From contig JAHHGX010000021.1 in the NCBI GenBank assembly GCA_019359675.1, forward strand, positions 1-63,878: a DNA stretch of 63,878 nucleotides. Reading direction: 5' to 3'. Source of the DNA: Calothrix sp. FI2-JRJ7. GTDB lineage: Bacteria; Cyanobacteriota; Cyanobacteriia; Cyanobacteriales; Nostocaceae. This document shows, one piece after another, positions 35,522 through 44,109 of the stretch; the first letter of the stretch is position 1; the number at the start of each line of letters is the position of its first letter. The notes under the pieces were generated by a model. It made no database searches. It worked only from the letters and a program-made list of their open reading frames with translations, and was not told the origin of the DNA. Position numbers and translations under genes: made by a program.

Positions 35522-35905
35522 TTAATTATCTTCATGCTTTACCAGACTAAAAATATATTCTGGTTTATGTCCCCTCTTCCATGAAGGAGTTCTTTTTAAT
35601 AAAACCTTTTTAATAATGCCTCTCCTAGCTAATTTATTTAATAACGAACTAATGGCGTTAGGGTCAATATTTGTATCTGCTGCTATCTGCGCGCGCGATG
35701 CAGAACCACCAAGCTTTTCTAAGCACTCAATAATTGTATCAATTTTAGCTGGTGCATAGGGTGATATCTCTCCAAGTTCTGCTAATACAGTGGATTTTAT
35801 CTGTTCTAAAGTTTCTTGATTTACATCAATTTGTTTAATCTCGTACAACAAATCAATCGTTAGTTGAACAGCTTTTAGTATTTTTGCATTACTGGGATTA
35901 GGCAT
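35522..35905 (-). CDS. Winged-helix regulator-like protein
   Basis: About 127 residues (ATG 35905, GTG 35917 also possible). The C-terminal two thirds has a typical winged HTH: AKIDTIIECLEKLGGSASR, AQIAADTNIDPNAISSLLN and a wing with RRGIIKKVLLKR. The N-terminal helix probably dimerises. It is the last gene of a minus-strand row of small genes between 37.7 and 35.5 kb and may regulate them. Confidence 0.7.
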   Translation of the reverse strand: MPNPSNAKILKAVQLTIDLLYEIKQIDVNQETLEQIKSTVLAELGEISPYAPAKIDTIIECLEKLGGSASRAQIAADTNIDPNAISSLLNKLARRGIIKKVLLKRTPSWKRGHKPEYIFSLVKHEDN

Positions 35906-35938
35906 TACAAGGGACACGGCGCCGACTTGATTAATATA

Positions 35939-36142
35939 TCATCGTTTTTTGTACGAAGCATACCAAGGTCTTTGATTATGAGGTTTTAACTCAGGTGCCA
36001 GTTCTCCATATACCTCTTCATACCGTTCAACCATCTCGCAAAGGTTCATCACTTCGGGGGTAGCGTCTGTTATGGTGTCACTAAGTAACAACCTCTTAGA
36101 CTGCGTAGCTATAGATACTAGTAGCTGTTGCTGTGTGTTCAT
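35939..36142 (-). CDS. Small hypothetical protein, 67 residues
   Basis: Starts MNTQQQLLVSIATQSKRLL at ATG 36142 (an upstream ATG at 36157 adds five residues). A helical N-terminus, then VMNLCEMVERYEEVYGEL and a Pro/Trp-rich tail. It abuts the next gene (18 bp) and is likely co-transcribed in the small-gene row. Function unknown. Confidence 0.5.
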   Translation of the reverse strand: MNTQQQLLVSIATQSKRLLLSDTITDATPEVMNLCEMVERYEEVYGELAPELKPHNQRPWYASYKKR

Positions 36143-36159
36143 GATTGGGCGCCTCAATT

Positions 36160-36405
36160 TTAGTTATTTGGAGATTTAACAAACTTCATAACTTTATCTA
36201 AAAATAATCGTCTATCAACTGCTTGAATTTCAACAACAGTTTTACCAATAGGGTCGTAATTATCTGGAATTTCAAAATACTCTGATGCCCAGTAATTTTT
36301 ATTTGTCTCTTGCTCATACTTTGCAACCTCGTCATATGAACCAATACAAATACTCGCCTCTGTAAAATATAACTTCACTTTTCCTTCTTCGTTACGTATA
36401 AACAT
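36160..36405 (-). CDS. Small hypothetical protein, 81 residues
   Basis: Begins MFIRNEEGKVKLYFTEAS, contains a YWASEYFEIPDNYDPIGKT segment and ends with VDRRLFLDKVMKFV. Predicted alpha/beta, no motif known to me. Located 18 bp before the next downstream gene in the same direction. Confidence 0.5.
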   Translation of the reverse strand: MFIRNEEGKVKLYFTEASICIGSYDEVAKYEQETNKNYWASEYFEIPDNYDPIGKTVVEIQAVDRRLFLDKVMKFVKSPNN

Positions 36406-36538
36406 AGAACTTATATATTGATAATTACTACTGAACTTATTTTACACTTTGCTTGGCGCCGTTATCACACGCATATTTTTTCGACGCCTATTTTCTAATA
36501 ATTAAATTGATAATTATTACCAAAATTCCAACGCTGTA

Positions 36539-36982
36539 TTATACAGAGTCATGCTCACTTAAATACTTCTCAACCTTGTGTCTAATCTCCGACTCCATCA
36601 CATCTAGATGACCGTCTACGTCAGCATACCAGCCATGCTGATTTAAGACTTTAATTAAGGCGCCTACCGCTTCCCGCGCGCAGGTTTCTCGTTTCCCTTT
36701 GGGTGACTCTAAGTAAGCCTGATACTCTGATTCTGTTTTCCCTTTACGTAATGCGGATTTTTCAATAATGCTAGTTGCTTTCTCAACACTACATAGATAG
36801 GTAGCGTCAGTGTAGGCGCCGATTTCTTTACCCTTCGCATTATACCTAGTCCCGTCCTTAAGAGTTACAAGTCCTTTCGGGGAAACTTTTTCGACTTCGT
36901 GAATTTCTGCTTTACTACCACGAGCATCATCATAGAAAAATATGCCAACTTTGTTTCCTGGTTTTAATTCTAAGGTATTCAT
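36539..36982 (-). CDS. Hypothetical protein, 147 residues
   Basis: N-terminal half looks like an SH3/KOW-type barrel: LKPGNKVGIFFYDDARG, VSPKGLVTLKDGTRYNAKG. The C-terminal half is helical and basic (EKSALRKGKTESEYQAYL, ending VEKYLSEHDSV). This could be a nucleic-acid-binding accessory protein of phage or plasmid origin, which is inference from fold appearance. Start ATG at 36982 with AAAAAGTA upstream. Confidence 0.5.
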   Translation of the reverse strand: MNTLELKPGNKVGIFFYDDARGSKAEIHEVEKVSPKGLVTLKDGTRYNAKGKEIGAYTDATYLCSVEKATSIIEKSALRKGKTESEYQAYLESPKGKRETCAREAVGALIKVLNQHGWYADVDGHLDVMESEIRHKVEKYLSEHDSV

Positions 36983-37052
36983 TACTTTTTAATAATCACT
37001 TTTCAATAATATCGGCGCCGATACGGACGAGCGCGCGTTTTCATGCTCGACC

Positions 37053-37148
37053 CTAATTACAGCCAGCTTTTGAACAATCGATTACAAGTATGCCTGTATC
37101 AAATATTGCATTTGTAGCTGGATTCCAAGAGTTACTATTATCGCTCAT
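37053..37148 (-). CDS. Possible microprotein 2 of an overlapping pair, 31 residues
   Basis: Reads MSDNSNSWNPATNAIFDTG then ILVIDCSKAGCN and stop. It starts inside the end of the upstream 33-codon frame (11-bp overlap). The two C-terminal cysteines and the leader-like polar N-terminus are notable but prove nothing. Confidence 0.4.
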   Translation of the reverse strand: MSDNSNSWNPATNAIFDTGILVIDCSKAGCN

Positions 37149-37239
37149 AATAACTACCGTTGGTATAGTACTGAGCGCTTTCTTGATTAAAAGATTCTAA
37201 AAATTGGTTAGCTAAATATTGCGCTTCGCTTTTAGGCAT
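37138..37239 (-). CDS. Possible microprotein 1 of an overlapping pair, 33 residues
   Basis: Reads MPKSEAQYLANQFLESFNQ then ESAQYYTNGSYYER and stop. Composition is protein-like (amphipathic helix followed by a Tyr-rich tail). Its end overlaps the start of the 31-residue frame, the normal arrangement for coupled translation. The ribosome binding site (CAGG) is weak. Confidence 0.4.
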   Translation of the reverse strand: MPKSEAQYLANQFLESFNQESAQYYTNGSYYER

Positions 37240-37535
37240 CCTGAGCAGAATTATAAGCTAGTCCACTCCGGAAGTATACGTTTGATAACCGAGTAAGCTT
37301 GAACTCTCGTGATTATTTTATATGTATTTAGCACATTCCTCGAGTCCAAAGAAAGAAGCTAGTTCTATAAGGTTTATTGATATGGTTATGCCACAATGTA
37401 TTAACCAACCTTCTTCATTAAGCGTCAATTATCTTATCACAAATGTTCATGCTTGATACTAGCTATTATCTTTCAATATTGCTGCAATTTAAGAATTTGT
37501 ATCATTCTATTTAACTGGTCCTTGCGTTTCTAATC

Positions 37536-37724
37536 CTAATTATCGTTCCATTCCTCTGCTGTAAACCCTACTTCTACTTCCTCCGGAAACTGTTTTTCCA
37601 TCTCGGCGATAGCTTCTTCTTGTGAGTTAGCTTTTATGTAGTGGCCTTGACGTGCGCTGGTTTTGGTGGCGCCGGGTACATCATCAGTATAAGGCTTGTT
37701 ACGAGTGCATCTGTACATTTTCAT
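37536..37724 (-). CDS. Small hypothetical protein, 62 residues
   Basis: MKMYRCTRNKPYTDDVPGAT start, chosen because AAGGTGA lies 5 nt before ATG 37724; an upstream GTG at 37733 is part of that site. Then HYIKANSQEEAIAEMEKQF and an acidic tail ending EEWNDN. Looks like a compact beta-alpha unit of the phage/plasmid small-protein type. First gene of the minus-strand row. Confidence 0.55.
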   Translation of the reverse strand: MKMYRCTRNKPYTDDVPGATKTSARQGHYIKANSQEEAIAEMEKQFPEEVEVGFTAEEWNDN

Positions 37725-37772
37725 AGTATTCACCTTGGTAATAATAATGACAATTATATACTGGGGAGATTA

Positions 37773-37867
37773 GTGGCGCCTGTAAAGCTGTTGGCTACTG
37801 TAGCTACAGTATAAGGCACGACGAAAGCTGTAGTTAGTGGCGCCATTGCAAAAAGCCGCATACTTCC
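37773..37867 (-). repeat. Remnant of a haemagglutinin-like C-terminal tail (copy 1)
   Basis: On the minus strand LFAMAPLTTAFVV followed by PYTVATVANSFTGA, interrupted relative to the copy at 44727-44862, which has the same first 13 residues. It also matches the coding style of the C-terminus of the decayed gene at 47182 (ELVAMAPNTNEGARIIASG). No start or continuing frame. Confidence 0.5.
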
Positions 37868-37959
37868 ATTATTTACTGGCGCCCTTGAAGATTGTAAAAT
37901 TGTTGACGGTTAACATATGTATTTTGGCAAAGTTAAAAATCATACAGGAGTAAATACGA

Positions 37960-39081
37960 TTGCAGCGAATTATTTTAGTATTGATTAGTACTATCTTAAG
38001 TATTACAGTACTTGACTGGCATCACGCACTTGTTGCACAGGAAACTAGAAGTGACCCGAAGCCAACAGATGTCATCAAATCAATCAAAGCAACTCTGCTG
38101 CGTAATACTCCTGTAACAGGCAAAATAGCGCGCGCTGTGGCAATTACCCCGGATGGACAAACAATTATTGTTGGCACAGACGAAGGTAAGATTCAATTGT
38201 GGGCATTAAAAACCGGAAAACTAATCCGTGCGCTTGACTCACATACTAATTGGACTCAATCCGTTACCATCAGTCCTGATGGTAAGGTACTTGCAAGCTG
38301 TAGTCCTGATGGTACAATTAAATTCTGGAAGTTAGACGGTACACTTTTACAAACGCTACAAAATATAAAAGGAGTTTATTCTTTAGCTTGGAGTCCAGAT
38401 GGTCGATTTTTACTTAGTGGCGACAATGCAGGTCAAATCAAAATATGGACACGCAATGCAAAACTAGTTCGTACTATAAATGCCCATAAAGGTAATATCG
38501 TAGCTATTGCAATTAGCGGTAAAGGAATTATTGCAAGTCGAAGTTTTGTAAGTATTGATGAGAAAGAGCAAGATATTAAACTTTGGAATTTAAATACAGG
38601 CAAATTAATTCGTAACATTAGCGCAGGTTCGGTAGGGGGAATAAATTCTTTAGCAATAAGTCGCGATGGAAACTTACTTGCAGGTTACTCTATTACTAAT
38701 AAAGGGACTCCAGAAAATTCTAATAGTACGGAAACAGTAAAGATATGGAACTTGCGAACTGGGGAGAATATTTATACTTTAACTCCAAAAATTGACCGTC
38801 CTCATGCAATCGCATTTAGTCCCGATAATAAAACCGTGGCAATAGGAGGATTCTCAAACCAAATTGAAATCTGGGACATCGACAGTCAAGCAGAAACTTC
38901 GGCGCCTACTTCGGTGCCAGAATCTAATATACTAGAAATTAAGTATAAATACATTAGTAATAAACTGATAACAATTCCTTCAAAACATCAAACCTACTCA
39001 CTTATTTTTAGCCAAGATGGTAAAAAATTAATTAGCAGTGGTTCGCAGTCGTTTACTGTGTGGTCAATTCAAGCACCATAA
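37960..39081 (+). CDS. Exported WD40-repeat protein
   Basis: 373 residues, TTG start supported by CAGGAG 9 nt upstream. A signal peptide (MQRIILVLISTILSITVL, cleavage near LVAQE) directs it to the periplasm or outside. Six to seven WD40 repeats follow, with units such as AVAITPDGQTIIVGTDEGKI and SVTISPDGKVLASC, giving one seven-bladed propeller of the protein-interaction type. One GGCGCC occurs near 38902. Unlike the STAND gene there is no ATPase domain. The partner is unknown. Confidence 0.8.
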   Translation: MQRIILVLISTILSITVLDWHHALVAQETRSDPKPTDVIKSIKATLLRNTPVTGKIARAVAITPDGQTIIVGTDEGKIQLWALKTGKLIRALDSHTNWTQSVTISPDGKVLASCSPDGTIKFWKLDGTLLQTLQNIKGVYSLAWSPDGRFLLSGDNAGQIKIWTRNAKLVRTINAHKGNIVAIAISGKGIIASRSFVSIDEKEQDIKLWNLNTGKLIRNISAGSVGGINSLAISRDGNLLAGYSITNKGTPENSNSTETVKIWNLRTGENIYTLTPKIDRPHAIAFSPDNKTVAIGGFSNQIEIWDIDSQAETSAPTSVPESNILEIKYKYISNKLITIPSKHQTYSLIFSQDGKKLISSGSQSFTVWSIQAP

Positions 39082-39316
39082 ATGATGTTATTTTTGATTA
39101 CATAAAACACTCCTTGTTTAGCCGTTACATGCTCTCTCTTGCCTACTTATTGTTTTATGATGGATATGCAGGTCATCTACAGCAGCTTTGTGCTAGCTCG
39201 TGTTGCTTTTTCTGAGAAGTGTTAAACCAGTGGCACCGCTAATGTTCATTTGTTTACAGGGTCTTTTTTTTATTCCTGGGATTTAGCACCATGCTAAACT
39301 ATAGTTAGATAGAAGG

Positions 39317-39601
39317 CTAATTGCAAAGCATTTTCTCAATACTGTCACAAGCAGTCTTTATACCATTTTCAGATTGGACTAGCTTGCCTATTTCGATTGC
39401 TTTATTTTTATAACTTTGGTTATTAAGTAGGAGTTGTAGTTCGGTGGTAGCTCGTGTAGATGTGTATTCATTTTTAGGTATAGTTCGAGCTACTCCCAAA
39501 CGGGTTACACGAGCAGCATTATCAGGTTGGTCATGACTCCAAGGGACAACAAGCACAGGACGACCAGCTATAAGCGCTTGTCCCGTGGTGCCAATTCCCC
39601 C
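39317..39601 (-). pseudogene. Glycosyltransferase (UGT/MGT-type) C-terminal fragment
   Basis: The frame open from 39601 encodes GIGTTGQALIAGRP, then VPWSHDQPDNAARVTRLG and ends with ACDSIEKMLCN. This is the nucleotide-sugar-binding end of macrolide-type family 1 glycosyltransferases (G-G-x-G-T....P-x..DQ..NA). The N-terminal acceptor-binding half is absent and the frame is closed by TAA at 39602. The upstream 170 bp show only decayed sequence. It lies next to the foreign monooxygenase, so the insertion may have removed the rest. Confidence 0.75.
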
Positions 39602-39808
39602 TTATCAACGGCGCCGGATAACTAAATTACAGTGACGTTTTTATACAACTTTCTCAACCACTAAATAGACAACCTGGAAGTTGTTTTCATTACTGGATTT
39701 TCGTCCTTGCTTGCCCAGTTGTACTTGTAAAGCGGGATGACTGGCACTATGTATCAGTCAGTTACAAGTATGATAGGCGCCTGGTTAGCCACGGGGGAGT
39801 GCAGCATG

Positions 39809-41446
39809 TCATTGCCCCCGAATTAATACGAACCCTTCGTAGCCTTTTGCCGCAACGTCGTCGCATTTCTGCACGTATGGGGGAAAGCCGAGGTAGGGCA
39901 TGAACACGCGGGACTTGCCAGGAATGTTTGCGCCCAGGTACCACGAGTTACACGTAGGATAGAGCGTGGCCGATGCCACTTCGTTGACGTGGTTGACCCA
40001 AGCGTCCTGCGCCGCGAGCGTCGGCTCGATACACACAAAGCCGTGGTCGCGAACGTAGAGAACGCAGTCGGCGATCCATTCAACGTGCTGCTCTATAGAC
40101 GGAATCATGTTCGTCAGTACCGAAGGACTGCCGGGACCAGTGATAGTGAACAGGTTTGGGAAGCCGACCGTCGCAACCCCAAGATAGGTGCGTGGTCCTT
40201 CAGCCCACGCCTCCTTGAGCGATCGCCCGCCTTTGCCGCGAATATCAATTTTCAGCAATGAGCCTGTCATCGCGTCATACCCGGTGGCGAACACGATGGC
40301 ATCGAGCTCGTATTCTTTGCCCTTCACCGTGAGGCCATGCTCCGTGATCTCCTCGATGGGCGAGCTGCTCACGTCGATTAAGGTAACGTTTGACCGATTG
40401 AACGTTTGGTAGTACCCCGTATCGACACACAAGCGCTTGCAACCGACGACGGTGCGAGGCAATAGCTTCTCGGCAATGGCCGGATCGTGTACAGCCTCGC
40501 GGATTTTCCCATGAATAAACTCTGCTGCCGTGTCGTTGGCTTCCTTGCTGAACAACAAGTCGGCAAACGCCCCGAGGAATGGCAACCCGCCATGCGCCCA
40601 TCGCTCCTCGTATTCGCGCTGCCGCTCATCAGGCGGCATCGCCAATGCTGAGACCTCGTTGTGACGAATGTTGATACCGGAGGGCAGAAGCTTGTTGTGT
40701 GCTCTGAGACTGGCGTAGTTGGCTTTGACTTCTCGCTGCACCTCTGGGTTAAGCGGACCGTTGCGCGCGGGAATGGTGTAGGCGGGAGTGCGCTGGAACA
40801 CGAAGAGGTGGGAAGCCTGCTGCGCGATGAGGGGAATACACTGAATAGCCGACGAACCCGTGCCGATCACGCCGACCCACTTGCCAGTGAAGTCAACTCC
40901 CTCATGCGGCCAGTTGCCAGTGTGATACAACGACCCTGCAAAGTGTTCGCGCCCCTTGAAGTTCGGCGTGTTCGTGGATGAGAGGCATCCCGTCGCCATC
41001 ACACAGAATTGTGCCGACACCCGGTCGCCCGCGCTCGTCTCGATGATCCAGCGCCCTGCCGTCTCATTGAAGGTGGCGGACAGCACGCGCGTGTTGAGTT
41101 GGATATCACGCCGCAGTAAGAAGCGATCCGCAACGTGATTGAGGTATCGCAGAATCTCCGGTTGTGAGGCGTACCGCTCCGTCCACACCCACTCTTGTTG
41201 CAGCTCATCAGAGAACTGGTAGGAATACTCCATGCTCTCGATGTCGCACCGCGCCCCCGGATAGCGATTCCAAAACCACGTGCCGCCGACACCGCTGCCC
41301 GCCTCGAACACGCGGGCAGAGAGTCCAAGCCCGCACATACGGTGCAGCATATAGAGTCCGGCGAACCCGGCACCGACAATCACTGCATCGAAATCACCGT
41401 CCGACTTTTGGTTGGTTTCCATAGGGTTCAGTTTTACCTCAGCCAT
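39809..41446 (-). CDS. Baeyer-Villiger-type flavin monooxygenase
   Basis: 545 residues, full length for the family. The FAD-binding GAGFAG near residue 27, NADPH-binding GTGSSA near 195, and between them FAGSLYHTGNW near 172 match the Baeyer-Villiger fingerprint FxGxxxHxxxW. FQRTPAYTIPARNGPL follows. Such enzymes insert oxygen next to a ketone using NADPH and O2; the substrate is unknown. The gene is markedly GC-rich in all codon positions against an AT-rich background, lacks GGCGCC completely and has the one GCGATCGC seen (40219-40226), so recent acquisition is likely. It replaces part of a glycosyltransferase region; the regulator-like gene at 41508 lies upstream. Confidence 0.92.
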   Translation of the reverse strand: MAEVKLNPMETNQKSDGDFDAVIVGAGFAGLYMLHRMCGLGLSARVFEAGSGVGGTWFWNRYPGARCDIESMEYSYQFSDELQQEWVWTERYASQPEILRYLNHVADRFLLRRDIQLNTRVLSATFNETAGRWIIETSAGDRVSAQFCVMATGCLSSTNTPNFKGREHFAGSLYHTGNWPHEGVDFTGKWVGVIGTGSSAIQCIPLIAQQASHLFVFQRTPAYTIPARNGPLNPEVQREVKANYASLRAHNKLLPSGINIRHNEVSALAMPPDERQREYEERWAHGGLPFLGAFADLLFSKEANDTAAEFIHGKIREAVHDPAIAEKLLPRTVVGCKRLCVDTGYYQTFNRSNVTLIDVSSSPIEEITEHGLTVKGKEYELDAIVFATGYDAMTGSLLKIDIRGKGGRSLKEAWAEGPRTYLGVATVGFPNLFTITGPGSPSVLTNMIPSIEQHVEWIADCVLYVRDHGFVCIEPTLAAQDAWVNHVNEVASATLYPTCNSWYLGANIPGKSRVFMPYLGFPPYVQKCDDVAAKGYEGFVLIRGQ

Positions 41447-41507
41447 ATCTCAGCCTCCTCGGAGTCGTAATTTAAACTGACAGGGGCTTCGCTCATCAGT
41501 CTCTTAG

Positions 41508-41765
41508 CTAACAATCTATTGTACAGAGCTTTGCTGCCTCGTTTGAAAATCCTATATTCCGCATTGTCTTGATCCACTGGTCACGCGGAGTTTCCACTAC
41601 CTTGACTGGTTTAAGTAAAACTTTGGCCGACATGTTGAAAGTTCCAGCAATTTTGTATTGAGAACGCCCAATTAAAATTAGCAGCAAGAGTTCTTTTTCA
41701 AACTCAGTAAATTTCTGTTTGAACTCAGTTAAGAAGTTTACCGCTAATCTGTCCTGTTCCATCAA
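41508..41765 (-). CDS. Possible LuxR-type HTH remnant
   Basis: 85 residues. FTEFEKELLLLILIGRSQYK followed by IAGTFNMSAKVL resembles the helix-turn-helix of LuxR/FixJ-type regulators (L..E...L.LI..G.S...IA..L..S..). The rest is not typical and key positions (for example V at the recognition helix) differ, so it may be a degraded or unusual copy. It sits directly upstream of the monooxygenase on the same strand. Confidence 0.4.
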   Translation of the reverse strand: MMEQDRLAVNFLTEFKQKFTEFEKELLLLILIGRSQYKIAGTFNMSAKVLLKPVKVVETPRDQWIKTMRNIGFSNEAAKLCTIDC

Positions 41766-41838
41766 TATTTTTAAGCTTTGAAATCGAAGTTACATGAACG
41801 CTTGAAAGCTCCGATAGCTCTCTGTTTGTTATCTTTTT

Positions 41839-42087
41839 TCAGTCATTAATACTCGCAGGCGCCAGCGTATCATTGTTTTGCTTGTCTTGAAGTAAATTTT
41901 TGCGTTTAGCTCTCTTTCGTTTTATAAGGCTAAAAACTTTGTCGGCTTCAGGTGGTTTCTTTGAGTCAACAGAATAATCAAGCAAATCTCCAGGGGATCC
42001 AAGCTTTTTGAACCTATCTGAAAGAATTTTATTATTCATGCTTATATAACTAAAAAATACTGTGCCTATCCTGTAACTAGGCGCCAT
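41839..42087 (-). CDS. Hypothetical basic small protein
   Basis: 82 residues from ATG 42087 (GAGAG upstream); an internal ATG at 42039 is an alternative. Basic, lysine-rich centre and C-terminus (VFSLIKRKRAKRKNLL) compatible with nucleic-acid binding. GGCGCC occurs at both ends of the frame. It is divergent from the XRE gene at 42233. Confidence 0.4.
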   Translation of the reverse strand: MAPSYRIGTVFFSYISMNNKILSDRFKKLGSPGDLLDYSVDSKKPPEADKVFSLIKRKRAKRKNLLQDKQNNDTLAPASIND

Positions 42088-42232
42088 TTTACTCTCGATA
42101 GAATGAAGTTAATCTACTGCGTATTTAAATTTTGCCATGAAAACAAGAGCGGCAATCATGAGTTGATCCGCTTTTTTTGTTTTATAAATAGACTGGTCTA
42201 TTTTATGTCTATAGTACAAAACCTTATATATA

Positions 42233-42583
42233 ATGTCAACTAGCAGTTCACACAAAGAGTCATCTCAAGGTTCGGAAATATTTATGGTTCCATTAGATTT
42301 AGTTGTAATGATAGCTTGGGATTCTAAATGCGGTGAAAATTTAAAACATATACGAGGTGATGTGTCAAGACGTGAAATAGCCCGCAGGGTAGCAAGCCGT
42401 GGTATCGAATGTTCACAAGAATACATAAGAAAGTTGGAGCAAGGAACAGCAACCGTAGTTTCAACAAAAATAGTTATTGCACTGGCACAAACACTTGAAG
42501 TAGACCTAGCTCAAATAATGCCTGGTTTAAGAGTCAAATTATCGCCATTGTTTGTACTGTCAGTTGCCAATTTGCCCGAATAA
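42233..42583 (+). CDS. XRE-family regulator
   Basis: 116 residues with a C-terminal-half HTH: NLKHIRGDVSRREIARRVAS, then CSQEYIRKLEQGTATVV and IVIALAQTLEVDLAQIMPG. The N-terminal 35 residues are polar and may be flexible. This is the usual style of cyanobacterial single-domain repressors. It lies 95 bp upstream of the acidic 427-residue gene on the same strand, separated by a GGCGCC-based inverted repeat. Confidence 0.85.
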   Translation: MSTSSSHKESSQGSEIFMVPLDLVVMIAWDSKCGENLKHIRGDVSRREIARRVASRGIECSQEYIRKLEQGTATVVSTKIVIALAQTLEVDLAQIMPGLRVKLSPLFVLSVANLPE

Positions 42584-42616
42584 AGTTGTATAATCTTAGT
42601 ACAAGCAAAAAAACAA

Positions 42617-42656
42617 GGCGCCTGCGACATTCCCCGAAGGGTTTAAAACAGGCGCC
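42617..42656. terminator. GGCGCC inverted repeat between the XRE gene and the next gene
   Basis: GGCGCCTG (42617-42624) and CAGGCGCC (42649-42656) can form an 8-bp GC-rich stem with a 24-nt loop that itself contains CCCC/GGGG-like pairing (TTCCCCGAAGGG). There is no T-run, so it could be a weak terminator or leader structure for the gene at 42678. Confidence 0.45.
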
Positions 42657-42677
42657 CACAAACTAAAAAGCTCTACT

Positions 42678-43961
42678 ATGATTACACACCTCCAGGGTCT
42701 AAGCATTACCAGTTTGGATGAACTAGTGATATCTCCATCACTATCCAACGATTTTATGAACGATGCAAATAATGTTGTGCATCCAATCGGCGCCTTATAT
42801 ACATCGACTGTACAGCTTGTACGTTACTCGTTTTGGTTAGGAGAGCAAAAAGAAATTTTACCGAAACAGCAATATAAAGATTTGTTAAGCCAGCTTGGTT
42901 GGGAGAACGAAGAAAAAGCTTATCTGAAGATAAAAGCAGCTTTTAGCGGCTTTACCCCATACGAACTAGCACAAGTTGAACCACGTACTATCTTTCTAAT
43001 CGCTCTTAACTTTAAAAAATACCAGTCTGTTATTCCCCAAATGAGGGCTTTGCCTCAAATCACCCAAGATAAAGTTCGCTGTTTCATGAAGCAATGCCAT
43101 AAACCTAGAGCTAAAAAGGAATCCGAGGAAGCTACGATTTGGCGAATGATGCCAGATGGTTTGCGTGCGTTTGAGATTGGAACAATATATAACCAATCTC
43201 TGGGTGTCATTCTTGAAGAAATGATGAAACAAGAGGGTAGAACCGCACAATCAATCGTCTCTGAAGCGATAGTTGCTCGCTATAAGTCTAGATATGGGTT
43301 TCCAATCAAAGAAGATACCCAAGACAGCGAAACGGCACCTGTTGAGGAAGAAATAGCACAAGATGAAAAGGAAACGGCGCCTTTACACGAAGTGACAAGT
43401 GGTAATCAAACGGCGCCTGATTATGAGGAAGTAGCACTAGACAGTTCTGTTTATTCCTGGGATGAAGACCAACTGAGCGCAGAAGAAGATTTACAGGACG
43501 AAACATCCTCGTATAATCCCTGGAGTGATGGAGAGGGTGTTATCAAAGATACCTGGAGTTTTGAACCAGATGAAAAAGAAGATTTTATTGAAGACTACGA
43601 GGTTTTAACAATGGTAGATAGTCAACCACAAAAAATGGCGCCCGTTGACATATTAATTCAAGCATTGCGAACAGCTACCTCTTGGCAAGAAATATCGGAA
43701 GCGCTCAAAATCGGTGAAGAGTATAAGCAGTCAGCTTGGAATGCCCTTACACAATCAGAACGTTTGAGAATTATAGAACTCACTCCCCCTGCTATCAAAA
43801 AGCTTAGTTATGCTAAACATGAAGGTTTAATCGCAGAGTTTCGTGTGGAGCGTGAAGGTGTGTATCAAGTTAGAGAAAATGGTTGTTTTATCTGGGACAT
43901 TGTTTTTGAGTATCGAGTTGATGAGTATCTTGGGCGCTTTGTAAATCAATACCAAAATTGA
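42678..43961 (+). CDS. Acidic cyanobacterial plasmid-type hypothetical protein
   Basis: 427 residues, unrecognised. An N-terminal helical domain (AALYTSTVQLVRYSF-like region, then WENEEKAYLKIKAAF and PYELAQVEPRTIFLIALN) is followed by a long acidic, low-complexity linker (residues about 215-305, many Glu/Asp) and a C-terminal globular part starting VDILIQALRTATSWQEISE. The ATG at 42678 has no strong site. Similar proteins next to XRE genes are common on cyanobacterial plasmids. GGCGCC sites within encode AP or GA. Confidence 0.55.
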   Translation: MITHLQGLSITSLDELVISPSLSNDFMNDANNVVHPIGALYTSTVQLVRYSFWLGEQKEILPKQQYKDLLSQLGWENEEKAYLKIKAAFSGFTPYELAQVEPRTIFLIALNFKKYQSVIPQMRALPQITQDKVRCFMKQCHKPRAKKESEEATIWRMMPDGLRAFEIGTIYNQSLGVILEEMMKQEGRTAQSIVSEAIVARYKSRYGFPIKEDTQDSETAPVEEEIAQDEKETAPLHEVTSGNQTAPDYEEVALDSSVYSWDEDQLSAEEDLQDETSSYNPWSDGEGVIKDTWSFEPDEKEDFIEDYEVLTMVDSQPQKMAPVDILIQALRTATSWQEISEALKIGEEYKQSAWNALTQSERLRIIELTPPAIKKLSYAKHEGLIAEFRVEREGVYQVRENGCFIWDIVFEYRVDEYLGRFVNQYQN

Positions 43962-44109
43962 TAGGGCGTCAAATACCTGCATGTTCATATTTAAGTATTT
44001 GAGTATCTGAATGTTTAGATACTTAAATATATCTAGCTGAACCAACTCAAAGCCGCAATGTAACGCTGGTTTATATTGGATAGGCGCCTATTATTTTAAT
44101 CATCAAAAA

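Noticed and set aside
39823-41470. Many long open frames on both strands within the monooxygenase gene
   Set aside because: High GC content removes stop codons; none has family motifs or a ribosome binding site, while the 545-residue frame has the full enzyme signature.
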